64,000 bases of DNA from Glebionis coronaria (taxonomy: Eukaryota > Streptophyta > Magnoliopsida > Asterales > Asteraceae): the NCBI GenBank assembly GCA_025667525.1, contig CM046876.1, positions 481,326,557 through 481,390,556 of the forward strand, read 5' to 3'. This document shows positions 1 through 10,916 of the stretch, piece by piece. A program made the translations under genes and the position numbers. Each line of letters opens with the position of its first letter. Positions within the stretch are counted from its first letter, which is position 1. The notes under the pieces are model-generated. The model saw only the letters and a list, made by a program, of their open reading frames with translations, searched no databases and was not told where the DNA came from.

Positions 1-471
1 AAAGGGTTGTCCTAGTGCGATGAGTTGTTCCATATAACCCCTCATCTCCATATAATGAGCACTTACGGACTTTCCAGGAGCTTGCTTGCAACTATGTAGA
101 GCATCAACCAGATCATAGATCTCTACAGCTTGCGGCGTTTCATACACAGCCTTGAGTTCATCAAGCATTTGCTGAGGTGAAGCTAGATCATACTTCCTTT
201 GAAGTGATGAAGCCATTCTTCCTAACATTACAGCAGCCACCTCATGGTGCTTCTTAACGTTAGCAGCGTGTTGAAGCCTTTCCGCATCAGTTGCTCCTTC
301 AGCAAGATCCTCCGGAAAAGGAGTTTCCAAGATATTGATAGTACCCGCTGCTATCAGAACAATTCTTAGTGAGCGGTACCAATCATTGAAATTAGGGCCA
401 TTAAGTTCAGGCCGTTCAAAGAAAGCCTTGAACGCCGAGCTTATTGTCAGATTGTTTTCGGGTTGAGCCAT
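1..471 (-). CDS. copia gag N-terminus, runs off window edge
   Basis: The minus strand is open from an ATG at 469-471 (MAQPENNLTISSAF) to the window edge, about 157 codons without a stop. The protein has the layout of a plant Ty1/copia gag N-terminus: a short polar start, then GPNFNDWYRSLRIVL, the usual 'W..W...' capsid entry block, then a helical capsid region with YDLVDALHSCKQ and SVSAHYMEMRGYMEQL. Gag forms the particle that packages retrotransposon RNA. A long leader, a PBS-like site and an LTR lie to its right in the same orientation, which fits a minus-strand element whose pol lies left of the window. No zinc knuckle is reached. Assignment to copia gag is firm; the lineage is not assigned and intactness beyond the window is unknown. 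Confidence 0.8.
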   Translation of the reverse strand, partial: MAQPENNLTISSAFKAFFERPELNGPNFNDWYRSLRIVLIAAGTINILETPFPEDLAEGATDAERLQHAANVKKHHEVAAVMLGRMASSLQRKYDLASPQQMLDELKAVYETPQAVEIYDLVDALHSCKQAPGKSVSAHYMEMRGYMEQLIALGQPF

Positions 472-1963
472 TTCTACAGAAATAAGTTCAAACATTAGTA
501 TTCTCGATAATACAATTCAAGAAAATAAAATTACCCCAGTAATAAAACCATAGTATTTTCCTTGAAAAACTAGAATCCATATTGACATAGATTTATCACA
601 TCAGTTGATCTGCTAGTGACAAATGTATTCAACACAGTAACTTGTCGAACAATAATTGCTAAATCAAATTGCAATTTCTAGATATGTCAGGGATTTACAT
701 TGCCAAAATCATTTGCATTGTAAACATGTTTTATCCCTTCTTTATGCCTTAAATTTCCAGTTCTCACTGAGTAACTCAATTAAGTCGACTAATCTAAAGA
801 ACGTAAAACCTTCATGTGCAATCTTATTCAGTCATGAAGTTTTCTCTCCTTTACAGCATCGTCCAATATCTTATATGACGACAATTGTAACTTCAAGTGT
901 TCGTCAATTAGAGGGCATGTGACTTAAATTTTAGGGTATAGATTTTGGTGTCAAAATCATGTATGGAGAAGCATGCATACATCTCCATAACATAAGTTTA
1001 TCAAAAAACATTTAGTAAACTTTTTGGTGAGACTAAAAGTTCATCATATACTTGCAAGTTGAGGTATTGGTTAAACCAATTGAAGATTTTACACACAACT
1101 AAATTCACACCGTACTTTTTCTAGAACGTTAGTTATAGCACAAAGCAATAACCTTATTCATTGTGTTTCGGATGTGAATTAATGTAGTTAAATCAACCTT
1201 AAAGAATTGTACCAATAACAACCGTAGGCAATACCAATTTGACGCACAGGCGAGCCGGGAATTTGGTCAGCGCTGAAGCATAACACCTCATTCCTTAACC
1301 GGGTACATGACCAGCGGTGCGTTATACCCACTTTATAGTTTGCCAAAATTGAGTAGCCGTTAAGTTGCTATTGCAATTCTAATCAACGCAAATCATATGT
1401 ATTTTACATCTCAAAACAATTCATTAATTTTGATAAGATTTAGTCCATATTATTTTCTTGGAAAAAATTACCCTTGTTTACAACATACAATATAAAAATC
1501 GTATGAAAACAAGTAGTACAAAAAAAACTAAATCAAATAGCCACATGCATAACAATTTATTCAAAGAACATCAAATCTAGGTTTTTATAAACATAAAAAG
1601 TCTTCCCTAATTTTAAAACTTTGAATCAAATAAAGCAAATAGCAATCAAAATTATATGATCCGTAAGAAACATGCATGTTTATTACGGATCTCCCACATT
1701 CTCTTAACAATTAAAAAACTACGGATCGTAACCACGCATGACATAACAATTAATTCATGCAAAAACATCTAAAGTTAATTACCATGTAATTTTAGGATTT
1801 ACAAAAAAAAATTATAAAAAATTCGACTATAGTCGATTTTAATAACAATAAAAAACAAAACCCTAATTTTTTATAAAACCTAAAAAACAACATGTAATTT
1901 TTAACACAAATCAATATTAGTTAAAAAAACTTTAGATCTTGATAATTATAATCATGTTAAAAC
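472..1963 (-). other. untranslated leader of minus-strand copia element
   Basis: About 1.5 kb between the gag start and the PBS-like site. AT-rich, with many short poly-A/T runs and no coding frame of note on either strand. The short plus-strand open frame around 656-922 has no recognisable domain. I read the stretch as the 5' leader of the minus-strand element; it is long for a copia leader, so an inserted or expanded segment is possible. Confidence 0.45.
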
Positions 1964-1978
1964 GGCTCTCGATGCCAC
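1964..1978 (-). promoter_or_regulatory. primer-binding-site-like sequence
   Basis: On the minus strand this reads GTGGCATCGAGAGCC, a two-change variant of the TGGTATCAGAGCC site that pairs with initiator tRNA-Met in copia elements. It abuts the inner end of the proposed LTR, where a PBS should be. The departures from consensus fit decay or a variant primer. Confidence 0.5.
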
Positions 1979-2712
1979 TGAAGGTTTATAGAGTTCATAA
2001 CAATTATTTAAAACCCTAATATGGATCAAAGAGCGCATAGCGGAAGCGATTAACAAGATCATTAATTTAACACAATTATATTAATCAAGATTAGGGTTAC
2101 ATACCTTTATCCTAGCGAGATCCACAAGACGACGAAACGAACGACAACTAGGGTTTATCACGAACACCTCCAAGAATATAATCTAAAGGAAGATTATGTC
2201 ACGCTCTTGTACACACGTAATACGGCGAGTTAACCGTGAGTCTAGCACGAACAAACCGAGCTTCAACGCTTATGGATTATCTACCCAATAACCCTAGAGA
2301 GGGATTAGGACTAGATATTTAGCTAAATCGAAAACCAAACAAAACCCTAAGGTTGTTGTTGGCCGGCGATCGCAAGAAGAGAGGGAGAGGGATGGGACAA
2401 AAATTATGAAGGCTTTTGGTGTTTATATAGACTTGACAAAACTTGGTCTCCAAGTAAAACACCAATTAGGAAAGAAAATCTTTCCTCCTTACTTTTCTTC
2501 CCTTAGGCCGACGCCCCACTAAGCCCAATTAGGGCTTCTAGAACTTTCCTGTTTTCCTTCTTTTAGCTTCTATTTAATTCCATAACGATCGTTATAACTT
2601 AACTTTTATTTATTGACGATCGTTAGTTAAGCTTTGGTTTGATTTAATAAATATATATAAAATATATTTAATAAATAAATTAACCCTTTATGTTATGTGT
2701 GCAATCCCGTGA
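1979..2712 (-). mobile_element. 5' LTR of minus-strand copia element (outer edge approximate)
   Basis: The LTR is inferred from position: it begins with TG on the plus strand next to the PBS-like site, and carries a minus-strand TATA box (CTATATAAAC at 2421-2430) upstream of the leader and gag, in the right order. The inner edge at 1979 is supported. The outer edge is not: no second LTR copy is visible and I could not find a convincing target duplication. I stop it at 2712, where a plus-strand open frame of different character begins; the true edge could be up to about 50 bp further right. Confidence 0.5.
2421..2430 (-). promoter_or_regulatory. TATA box of minus-strand LTR
   Basis: Minus strand CTATATAAAC, a good plant TATA box, inside the proposed LTR and pointing toward the gag gene on the left. 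Confidence 0.5.
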
Positions 2713-3207
2713 TCCCGAGTTCGATCCTATCTCACGACTATTAATTTTAAGTCCATAAACTTTCATAAGATTCCTCATGATTCTTCTTCTCCAAAATCCT
2801 CCAAGAATTCATCTTTCTCTCGGATCCAATATTGGAATGAGACTTACTCTATAAATCCAATTACTGGAGAAAAATAAATTCTTCCACCACCACCTAAACC
2901 TTTCAACTATCCTCAACTCAATGACCTAAATTCTTTCCATAACCTCACTAAGCATTGTGAAAACATTTCTTATCCATTATATCCCTCCCCGCCAAACTCT
3001 AATCTTGATGGACCTCCCCCATCTAACGACTTTGTTTTGCATCATGGTTCCTCGTGTGCTTGTTGTCGTTTTCAACAAATTGAACTTGCTCATATCTATG
3101 ACAAGCTAAATTTTCTTGAATTCCTCCTCACTCGAACTCCTCTCAAATTTTTTGTTCCCGTGAACAAAACTTCGAATGATGCTTCGTCAACTTTCTTTTC
3201 CAACTAA
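2713..3207 (+). pseudogene. unrecognised ORF remnant upstream of SIRE-like LTR
   Basis: One plus frame is open from just after a TGA at 2710-2712 to a TAA at 3205-3207, broken only by a TAA at 2875-2877. The product is proline- and serine-rich (ILPPPPKPFNYPQLNDL), then has a cysteine pair (SSCACCRFQQIELAHIYDKL) and a hydrophobic stretch. I recognise no domain. It lies 0.7 kb before a polypurine tract and LTR, so it is probably the 3' coding end of that element, perhaps the extra 3' ORF found in SIRE-type elements. Its 5' part is cut off by the minus-strand copia element on the left. No ATG start is visible. Confidence 0.35.
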
Positions 3208-3941
3208 GCCACTCTTTGTACTTTAGTTGTTTGAGTCAATAAATTTTAGCAATCTTGTAATATTATCACTATTAGAATAGCTTATGCTTAGTGGTCTATT
3301 TTTCATATTTTTTTGTTTTAAATATTCATATTGTGTGTATGAATATTTATCTTGTATGTTATTTCATATTTTTGTAATATGAATGTTATGTGTGTTATCT
3401 TTCCCTCTAATTTTATTACACACATTTGTTAAGAAGTTGATCATGGTTAAAACTTAAAATTAATTATGGGTGATTCCATAAATTCTAAATCCTAACCCAT
3501 TGACATTTTAAATCATCTTTGATTGGTTTGGATGTTTCTTTTCTTCCTTTATTCCACCAATTGAACTATGATGTTGTCAATACACACTCTTTTGACATAC
3601 TTAGCAAATGCTTACTTCTAATTTGAGATTTCTTTTCCTTCTCCCTCTCAACTTAGTTAGTAAGTATTGCACATACATACATTGGTGTTTCTTTTCTTTC
3701 TTCTAACCTTTGTGTAGCATGTCACCTTAGCTCATTGACTTGGTGCCCCAAGCAAGGGGGTAAGCACCAAGGGGGAGCTACTAGCAAAAGTCCGGTTCTT
3801 TTCTTCTATAAAGACTTGTGCTAACCTTTTTGCTTCGAAAAAAGGGGAGAAATGATAGTGATAAACTCGTTAATAATTCGAATAAAACTTGTATCTTACG
3901 TAAATGAGTTTATAGTTTGTCGTAATCAAAAAGGGGGAGAT
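3208..3941 (+). other. 3' untranslated region and polypurine tract of SIRE-like element
   Basis: Non-coding and AT-rich, with two G-runs in a purine context (around 3756-3776 and 3842-3850) and then the clear polypurine tract AAAAAGGGGGAGAT at 3928-3941 abutting an LTR that starts TGTTAATGC. A polypurine tract is the plus-strand DNA primer and marks the 3' end of an internal region, so the LTR at 3942 is the element's 3' LTR. The two earlier G-runs could be secondary polypurine tracts. Confidence 0.6.
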
Positions 3942-4330
3942 TGTTAATGCATAAGCAATGCCTAAAAACATTGTTAGTATTAATTAATCTTTCTTAGTTT
4001 TGATCATGACAAATTACAAAGACATTTATTGTCAAACACAATCATAAAACAAATTATCTAACAAACACTATCATCAAGGTAATAATCATTACACTAACAT
4101 ATCTTAATCATGCTTAGTGATCATAAAAGTGATTAGCCTTAAAACTCACTTTTGTCAAACATACAAAAGATTTTTAATAAACTTTATTTTTAAGAAAATG
4201 TTATATTAAAATGAAAATACAAATTTGAATATGGCATATTCCATATGCCATAAGAATATCCTTTGAAGGTTTAAATAGCCTCATATATTTCAAATTCACT
4301 AAAAGACAAAAAGGAGCGGAGTCTACGCTG

Positions 4331-4396
4331 GCGGTACCTTAGCACCTATGGCGGTTCCTTATCGATAAGGAACCGCGGGTGCCAATAAGGTACCGC
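4331..4396. repeat. nested perfect palindromes in LTR U3
   Basis: Three concentric arm pairs. The core 4351-4376 is a perfect 26-bp palindrome centred on ATCGAT. Around it GCACC (4342-4346) pairs with GGTGC (4378-4382), and GCGGTACCTTA (4331-4341) pairs with TAAGGTACCGC (4386-4396). Only two small bulges interrupt a 66-nt hairpin. It lies just upstream of the TATA box, in GC-rich DNA unlike the rest of the LTR. Confidence 0.9.
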
Positions 4397-4426
4397 GGGC
4401 AGATATAGCCATTGGATGTTTTGTCC

Positions 4427-4434
4427 TATAAATA
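4427..4434 (+). promoter_or_regulatory. TATA box of SIRE-like LTR
   Basis: TATAAATA in the context CCTATAAATAGTG. It is the only strong plus-strand TATA box in the middle of the LTR and marks the U3/R border about 30 bp downstream. Confidence 0.7.
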
Positions 4435-4689
4435 GTGAGTCAAATCTGCGTTCTCTTCAACCCTTTTTGGACATCTTCTTCAACCTTCTTTCTCCTTTCT
4501 AATCCTAGTCATTTGTAAAGATCACTTAATGTGTTAAGTATGTTTACTCATGATTATTCTCTTGATCTCCTTCTTTACCTTGTCTAAAGAGAAGATCACT
4601 CACACACTTGTGATGTGATTAAAGATGTAGCATTGATGAAGATCACCTCCTCCTAAAGATCTAGTCATGTTCATCATTTGTTTATTTTT

Positions 4690-5250
4690 GTCTTGTGTAG
4701 ATCCAATGTATTTGTGAATACTTGGACTAGTTGTGTTCATCCAAGTTATTTGTGAATACTTGGATTAGAGTTGTGTACATCCATTCCACATGTGTGTGCT
4801 TGGATTTATGTTGTGTAGATCGAAGCTACATGTGTGTACTTGGATATTATTAGTTGAGTTGTAACTAGTTGTGTTAGTTCTCACTAAACTATAAAAGTGA
4901 TGTAGTTGTGTCTTGTTAGTTCTCACTAAACTATAAAGTGATGTGGTTGTGTCTTGTCAGTTCTCACTAAACTATAAAGTGATATGTAGTTGTGTTGTGT
5001 GAAGTTCTCACTTATCTTCAAAGTGGAGAGTCGTGAAGATTGGTTCTAGCTTTGGATAAGAACTCGACATCTAGCCTTGTGTCGGAAAATGGTGAAGTAG
5101 GCAACGTTGTGAAGATTGTTTCTACGTTTAGATTAGAACTCGACATCTAGCCTTGTGTCGTAAAAGAGTGAAGTGGGCGACGCTGTGTAGATTGGTCCTA
5201 GCTAAGATTTGGTCTCGACATTTAGCTTAGTGTCGGAAAATAATGTAAGC
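4690..5250 (+). repeat. three successive tandem-repeat blocks in LTR
   Basis: Block 1 (about 4690-4860) has four diverged copies of a 40-55-bp unit around 'GTGTAGATC.A...TGTGAATACTTGGA'. Block 2 (about 4875-5010) has three near-identical 47-bp units with TTCTCACTAAACTATAAA. Block 3 (about 5030-5250) has three copies of about 75 bp with CTCGACATCTAGCCTTGTGT. All lie downstream of the TATA box, so they would be transcribed in the R/U5 leader. Confidence 0.75.
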
Positions 5251-5612
5251 GACGTTGTAAGGTTTTCTCCGCCAAGAAGGGAGCTTGTGGATATAGTGGA
5301 AATCTCGAGTAAGGTGTACTCGAGGAGTGGAGTAGGAATGAGGATAGATCCTCGTTGCCGAACCACTATAAATCTTGGTGTCTTCCTATTAGGTTGTTTC
5401 TTTCCTTACTCTTTACTCACATTCATTATCACTACACTTATTATACATTGTTAATGCATTAGAATTGAACCTAATCATTATGCAACTAGCTTTGAAGTAA
5501 AAGATAGTTTTGTGCACTCACCTAATTGAAAGGAATTTTAATTAGGAGATAAACCGATGAGAAACTATTCACCCCCCTTCTAGTTTCTACACACCCCCAT
5601 TTTACCTTAACA

Positions 5613-8010
5613 CAGCGGAACATTGATTTGGGGTATTACTTTATAGAACACGAGTCATAATGATAGAAAACAACTCAAAAGAGTGATTAAATCAACTTTA
5701 TTTATATATCATTTAAAAACCAGAGTTTTACAATATGAGGTTCCCAAAATCTGCAATAATAATTTCAAGCTTGTGCCTCTTCATGTCATCCCCATGCTGC
5801 TCCATGCTAACAATCTTTAATACCTGAGATATATGCTTAAAATCAACACAATGGTTGAGTGAATTTATAGGTTTGAAATCATTTTGAATACAAGATCCTT
5901 TTTCTTGAGCTACTTTATTATTCGCTCACATAAAATCATCAATTATTATTGTACTAGCTCATACACCGCTACTTGACATAAACAGAAAACCAACAAATTG
6001 CCCTTATGCAGGTAGTTTGTCGGACTCCTGAGTACAACAAAATAAAGTGTATCCGTTTAGCCTAGGTAGGAATCAGTCGGCATTCCAGCAAGTGCGACTT
6101 GCCCAGATAGGGGATGCCAGTCCCCAAATAGTACTATTCACAATATTAACGCTCATTTCTAGAATGATTAACAGTCACAATTAAAAGAACTTAATGGTAA
6201 TAAGTAAACGTAATGTCAATAATCATATCAGTAAGCATACAAAAACACTTGTATTCCAGTTTAGCATATATCCCCCTCACGGGTTTTCAAATCATTTGAA
6301 AGTAGTTAACTTTAGTGAGGCTATGAACTCACCTGGGATCCATAAGGTCTGAGCTATAACAGATTTGTTTCATTCATAGATAAACAGCTTGGTCACACGA
6401 ACCACAACTTGATCTCACACAACCTTAGATTAACACATTTTGTATAGTATTAACTCTTTGATCTTAAGTTTAATACTTTTAAGTATTAGTTGTGTATTCT
6501 TTAATTAATATTTTATTGTAATTATATCATCGTTGTTCGGGCTATTGTACTCAGAAGTCATTCTATAAACGTTTGAGGAGCGATAACACTTTAAATCGTA
6601 AACCCAACCACTTAGTCAGAACCCTAATATCGAGATGAAACATCTTTGTACAAAGCTCCCTATTGAGATGATACCTTCATTACTTTCTTATATTTATAAT
6701 TTATCTTCTTTACTTTCAAAATTGGCAAAAATAACCCTTTTGTTATACTTTAGTTTAATTACACTTTTAACCCCTAAAGTATATAGTTTTAGTATTTACA
6801 TTTTAAACCCTCAAATATTAACCTTAGGGTCTCAAACTTTCCAATATTTATTCTTATAGTTTTAACTTTCACAAAATGACATTTTTTGGCCTAAAATGTT
6901 TATAGTTTCAAAAATGACAGTTTTAGTCCCTATACTTGTTAAAAATCACATAACAACCTCAAAAATATACCAAATGATCTAGGATTTTAGAACAAAGTTT
7001 TAAAACACATTTATAATCATAATAAAAACATTTATTTAGAATTATAGCGTTTGAAATGGGTTTTTGCTCATTATTTCATGTAAATTACAAAACTAGGGGT
7101 TTAAGACATATTTAACTTATAACTTTCATTCTAAATGATCATATGACCTAATTTCTTTTATATTATCTTTCTAACATCCTATAAACATTATAAAAATCCT
7201 AAGAAAGCATTATAACAAGATCAAAGCTTAGTTAACATAGAGATTACCTAAGTAGCTCCAAAATGGCTCCTTATGGCTTCCTATGAACACTACTTGCTAT
7301 CAAAGCTTCAAGAGCTTCAACGGCTTCCTTATAGATCTGGTTTCTGGTCCTCTAAGAGTCCTATAACTTTTGTAGAAGTGAATTTGAGAATGGGTATGTA
7401 GATATAAGAGAAACGGGGTACAAGTTATAGTTTAGGTAATTCATCTCTATTTATAGTGTTTCCAACACTTAGGCTACAAGTTTGGCTTGTAAACGTGTAA
7501 GATAGATAGCTTAGTGACTAAGAGAGGCTAGGAAATATCTATGTAAGTTTGTAGACTCTAGGAACAAACTTATTTATGGTTTGTGGTTAGAAATGGTCAC
7601 AGCAAGAATATAGATGAGAATGGTGATGTGTAAGCCACAAGTATGTGCATCACCTACTTAGAAATATCCCAAAATATCTATTAGTATTGATCATAAGTTT
7701 TAATTTGGGAGGGAAAGGTTTTTAATGGGTTTTTGGAGGGAAAAACCTAGTCGGGTCCTAAATTAGGGCTTGTAACTTTGTAATTCTTGTAATTAAGGGT
7801 TTAAGAATGTGATTAGTGATGGATTAGGGTATATTTAGGGTTTATACATTGTAATTAATAAGTTTGGGTCTTTGGTTTGAAGTTTAACAAAAGTTTGAAG
7901 TGAAATTGGGAAGAAAACCTAGGCGGGTTAGGGTTTCTAATGATATAGGGCTAAATCCTTGTCAAATCCATTATACTTGATTTAGCTACTCATGTAAACT
8001 CAATTTATAC
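5613..8010 (-). mobile_element. chromovirus-like LTR remnant, minus strand
   Basis: Read on the minus strand it has a TATA box (CTATAAATAG, 7447-7456), then a leader, then a block around 6262-6334 that matches a block at 57269-57339 in the chromovirus LTR of this window (AGGTGAGT, ATAGCCTC, AAAACCCG, GAGGGGGATA, ATGCTA in the same order). A further shared block (AAACCTATA, CTCAACC, TTTAAGCAT, CAGGTATT) follows near 5829-5875. The last bases before 5613 read ATACCCCAAATCAATGTTCCGCTG-like U5 end sequence, but the terminal GGGGTGTTACA is missing because the SIRE-like LTR begins there. The U3 edge on the right is not resolved. No coding remnants are visible here. Confidence 0.65.
7447..7456 (-). 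promoter_or_regulatory. TATA box of chromovirus-like LTR
   Basis: Minus strand CTATAAATAG, with the transcribed leader extending to lower coordinates. It sets the orientation of the LTR remnant. Confidence 0.6.
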
Positions 8011-8062
8011 CTCTTACATTGTCCTCAATGTGTTCATGAAGTCTCTACATTGGTTTTACTAA

Positions 8063-9099
8063 GGGCATGTTTGGTAGAAGTGAATGAAATGGTGAGAAAG
8101 GAAATAGAAGGGTATTCTATTGTTTGTATGCATTTGAGAATGGAAACGGAGAATGGATATTTGATTCTCTTTCCAGATTTTTCATTCTCTACAAAATGTG
8201 AAGAATGGGGAGAATGGACAAACATAAAACGTAACCATTCTCTCGGTTGATTCCCAAAAACATCACTATTGTTAAGAGATGAGTCATGTGAACAACACAT
8301 GTTGTCAAAATTTGGGGAAAAACATCTATATAATCTCGCTTCTCATACCTCTTTTTGGGCATATCCAGTTATGTTATTATATCTTTAATTGTTAGTAACG
8401 ATTCTTTTCATATCATAACTTGAATTCATATTCTTCATTAGTTAGATCTTTTAATTAACTCTTGTTGAGTAGATCATAGTTTCACCAATGCATTTTATTG
8501 GTTACAATTTTTATGCTAAAAAACTGTTCGACCAAATGTCTCTTAAGAAGAACAGTGTGTGCTTAGTTAAATGCTTGACCTTGTAATGGAGTATTGAATC
8601 TACAAAGTACAAACCCACCAGTTCAATCATTATCTTTTTTGTTCGGCAAAATGCAATCAAATAAATCGTATATATAAGTGATCCCTTTTGCTCAACAAAA
8701 TGTAACAAAGCAAATTTGTAAAAAAAATTACTGTAATAGATAACGTAAAATCATAGTCAGTCAAAACAATTTAGCAACTTAAGATTCAAATTCCATGTAG
8801 CAAATGTATCACGCATAAACCCGATAAAAATATGAAAAAGAGTAATATTAAATTAAAAAATTGGTGATCAAGATGCATATATATGCTAAGTAGTAATTGT
8901 GTTTTAATTCTGACATCAGTTCATACTACGAGCTTATCAAACAAGTTAACTAGAGACACGAGACTTTTCTCTCTTTGATTCTCTCCTAGCCACCAAATAT
9001 TAGAATCCTATCATCGTTTCTCGGTCCATTACTTTCTCATGTCATTCCATTCTTTTTTACGATTCCATTCTCCACGATTCATTCGTACCAAACACCCCC
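8063..9099. mobile_element. Tourist-like (PIF/Harbinger-type) MITE, 1037 bp
   Basis: Left end GGGCATGTTTGGTAGAAGTG and right end, read inward, GGGGGTGTTTGGTACGAATG form terminal inverted repeats of about 26 bp with few mismatches. Both sides carry TAA (8060-8062 and 9100-9102), the 3-bp target duplication typical of PIF/Harbinger elements. The interior is AT-rich with no transposase frame, so it is non-autonomous. At just over 1 kb it is long for a MITE. A fragment of its right end is duplicated at 22306-22394. The TAA duplication and termini are seen directly; the superfamily call rests on them. Confidence 0.8.
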
Positions 9100-10097
9100 T
9101 AAGTTATTCTAAGTAAACATGTAAAAAGGGTGAAAATACCTTTTTTGACCAAATTATAAGCCATGCATTGAAATCTTGTACCTTGTGATTTAGGGTACTT
9201 TTACATTGTCTTAACATAATCATATAACCTTAACGTAATGATATAAGTGTTTGTAGACTTGTCCTAAAAGACTAGGCATTGATTATATGTAAAATGCTTA
9301 ATATAAGGGTTTTTAAGTCACTAATCCTAATGACTTTCTATCTTGAGTAATTAGTATTTATATCATAATGTAAACTTTTTCTAGGTCTTATATACTATGT
9401 TTATGACTTTTAGGGATTCTACATTCTTAGTTTAAGGGTTTATATAAGGTAATCATATCCTAGGTATAATTAAATTAGCTTATAGCTCTATGCTTTAATA
9501 ACTTGTACATTGTGCTTTATTAAATTGTAAGTTAGCTTGAGATAAATGTATGATCTTTATATGATACTTAGTTGACTTTCATAATTAGTTGCAAAAGATT
9601 AGATCTTAATTCAATGTGAAATGGATTTTAGGTACTAATCTAGGTTACTAGGTCTTATACTTGTAATTAGCTTTAGATTAGTGAATATTAGTGTTTTGTG
9701 ATCATTTACCTCTCCTTTATATGATATATTATAATTAGTATATCGTATTTGATGTTTGTAATTAGGTATTATGTAGTTATATTGCTTGAAACATTATTTA
9801 CCAAGGATTTCTAGGTGGTGATCTAGACTATTATGTACATTTATTTGTACTTAGCTTTGTACGATTTGTTCTTAGTATTCTTGGATAGATTATGTCTTCT
9901 AATGATAGTTTATAACTTGTTTATAATCCTTGATTACTTATTCATACTTCACCATTCTTGAGTTTACAACTCGTTTATAGGGATTCTAGGGTTTCTAAGG
10001 GAATTTAGGGCATTATAGTTGTATTTGAGATGTTCTTATTCACAATGTACTTCTTTTAGAACTTATACTTGATATATACATTGTGTGTTTACAACAT
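9011..10097 (+). repeat. 1087-bp flank duplicated on the far side of the SIRE element (copy A)
   Basis: From inside the MITE right end to the left edge of the SIRE-like element. The same 1087 bp recur at 22306-23392 at a constant offset of 13295, with only a handful of substitutions (for example 9027 A/C, 9172 G/A and one near 9379). The content is AT-rich non-coding DNA with no gene I can support. Copy A ends at the insertion point of the retrotransposon. Confidence 0.9.
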
Positions 10098-10842
10098 TGT
10101 TGGGAATCTAAACTTATTAGATTCCCTGATCATTGATTTAAACATAATTAGGCTGATAGATAGTCCCTTGCCTGTGCCTAGGAGGCAGGCAAGTTTCATA
10201 AGACTCACAGAGATCCAAGTCTCTGTGAGCAACCTCAGAGGAGTCCATGTCAGAGACATTGTCAGGGAAGTCGAAGATTACCTGAAGACATACTCCTTGG
10301 CTGTGATGGATAACAGCCAAGATGTATTAGGGACTCTGAGGGGTTAAGAGTTAACAGGGGTGGCAATACCCTGATAACTCTCAGCACACTTTGGACATGC
10401 CATTTGTGTGTTCGAGAATATGAAGATTAAGGAAACTGTTTTTGACAACTGTTCCTTAAATCATAATGGAAGACTACCAAGAATAGAAGGACATCATGTG
10501 ACTGATGTGGGAACTTGTAAAAGCTTGTGTAGTCGACATCAAGTACTGTTTAAGTCAAACTCGTAACACTATAAATAGGATGTGTATCCATGCATTAATG
10601 TTTAACACTTTGAGATATTAAGAACATTAGTGCGTATAACTTAGTGAATCAAACAGCTACGACTGTATTCATAAGTTAGGGTTTATTGTTGTTCAAAGTG
10701 TGGACAACACATTGTCATCAAACAGTGTTATCCATAACACTTGTAATTCTTTATTATACAATAATAAGATTACGCTTGAAAAGTAATACCTTGTGTTGAT
10801 TAAGTTAAGATTAGGGTTTCTAGCATTGATTAGGGACTTTCA
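10098..10842 (+). repeat. 5' LTR of SIRE-like element, 745 bp
   Basis: Starts TGTTGGGAATC and ends GGGACTTTCA directly before the PBS. TATAAATA at 10570-10577 marks the promoter. The start repeats at 21580, just after a polypurine tract, which confirms it is an LTR. The open frame around 10069-10347 lies within the LTR and its flank and is not coding. Confidence 0.95.
10570..10577 (+). promoter_or_regulatory. TATA box of SIRE-like 5' LTR
   Basis: TATAAATA followed by GG. The matching site in the 3' LTR (22053-22060) reads TATAATTA, so the promoter of that copy is weakened. Confidence 0.7.
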
Positions 10843-10843
10843 A

Positions 10844-10858
10844 TTGGTATCAGAGCGG
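10844..10858 (+). promoter_or_regulatory. primer-binding site (initiator tRNA-Met)
   Basis: TTGGTATCAGAGC two bases after the LTR end. It is the standard copia PBS complementary to the 3' end of initiator tRNA-Met. Confidence 0.9.
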
Positions 10859-10916
10859 TGTTTGATATTAAAACCTTCAAGAAACATCGTTCTTAGTTTT
10901 ATAATCAAGATCCACC

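Larger units (their letters stand above)
3942..5612 (+). mobile_element. 3' LTR of a SIRE-like copia element, 1671 bp
   Basis: The LTR starts TGTTAA right after a polypurine tract and ends TTAACA, a perfect 6-bp terminal inverted repeat. It has a TATA box at 4427-4434, a nested palindrome 30-95 bp upstream of it, three blocks of different tandem repeats downstream (4690-5250), and a terminal stretch with CACCCCCCTTC resembling SIRE/Maximus LTR ends. The 5' LTR is outside the window or deleted. On the right it adjoins sequence homologous to a chromovirus LTR U5 end, so it seems to have inserted there. The short open frame around 5209-5454 lies inside the LTR and I do not call it a gene. Confidence 0.75.

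Noticed and set aside
656..922. 88-codon open frame
   Set aside because: In the AT-rich leader of the minus-strand copia element; no recognisable content.
2695..2740. tRNA-like B-box (GTTCGATCC) suggesting a SINE or tRNA
   Set aside because: No A-box at the right distance and no cloverleaf; the stretch is also part of an open frame.
5209..5454. 81-codon open frame at the end of the SIRE-like LTR
   Set aside because: Lies wholly in the LTR repeat/terminal region and has no domain.
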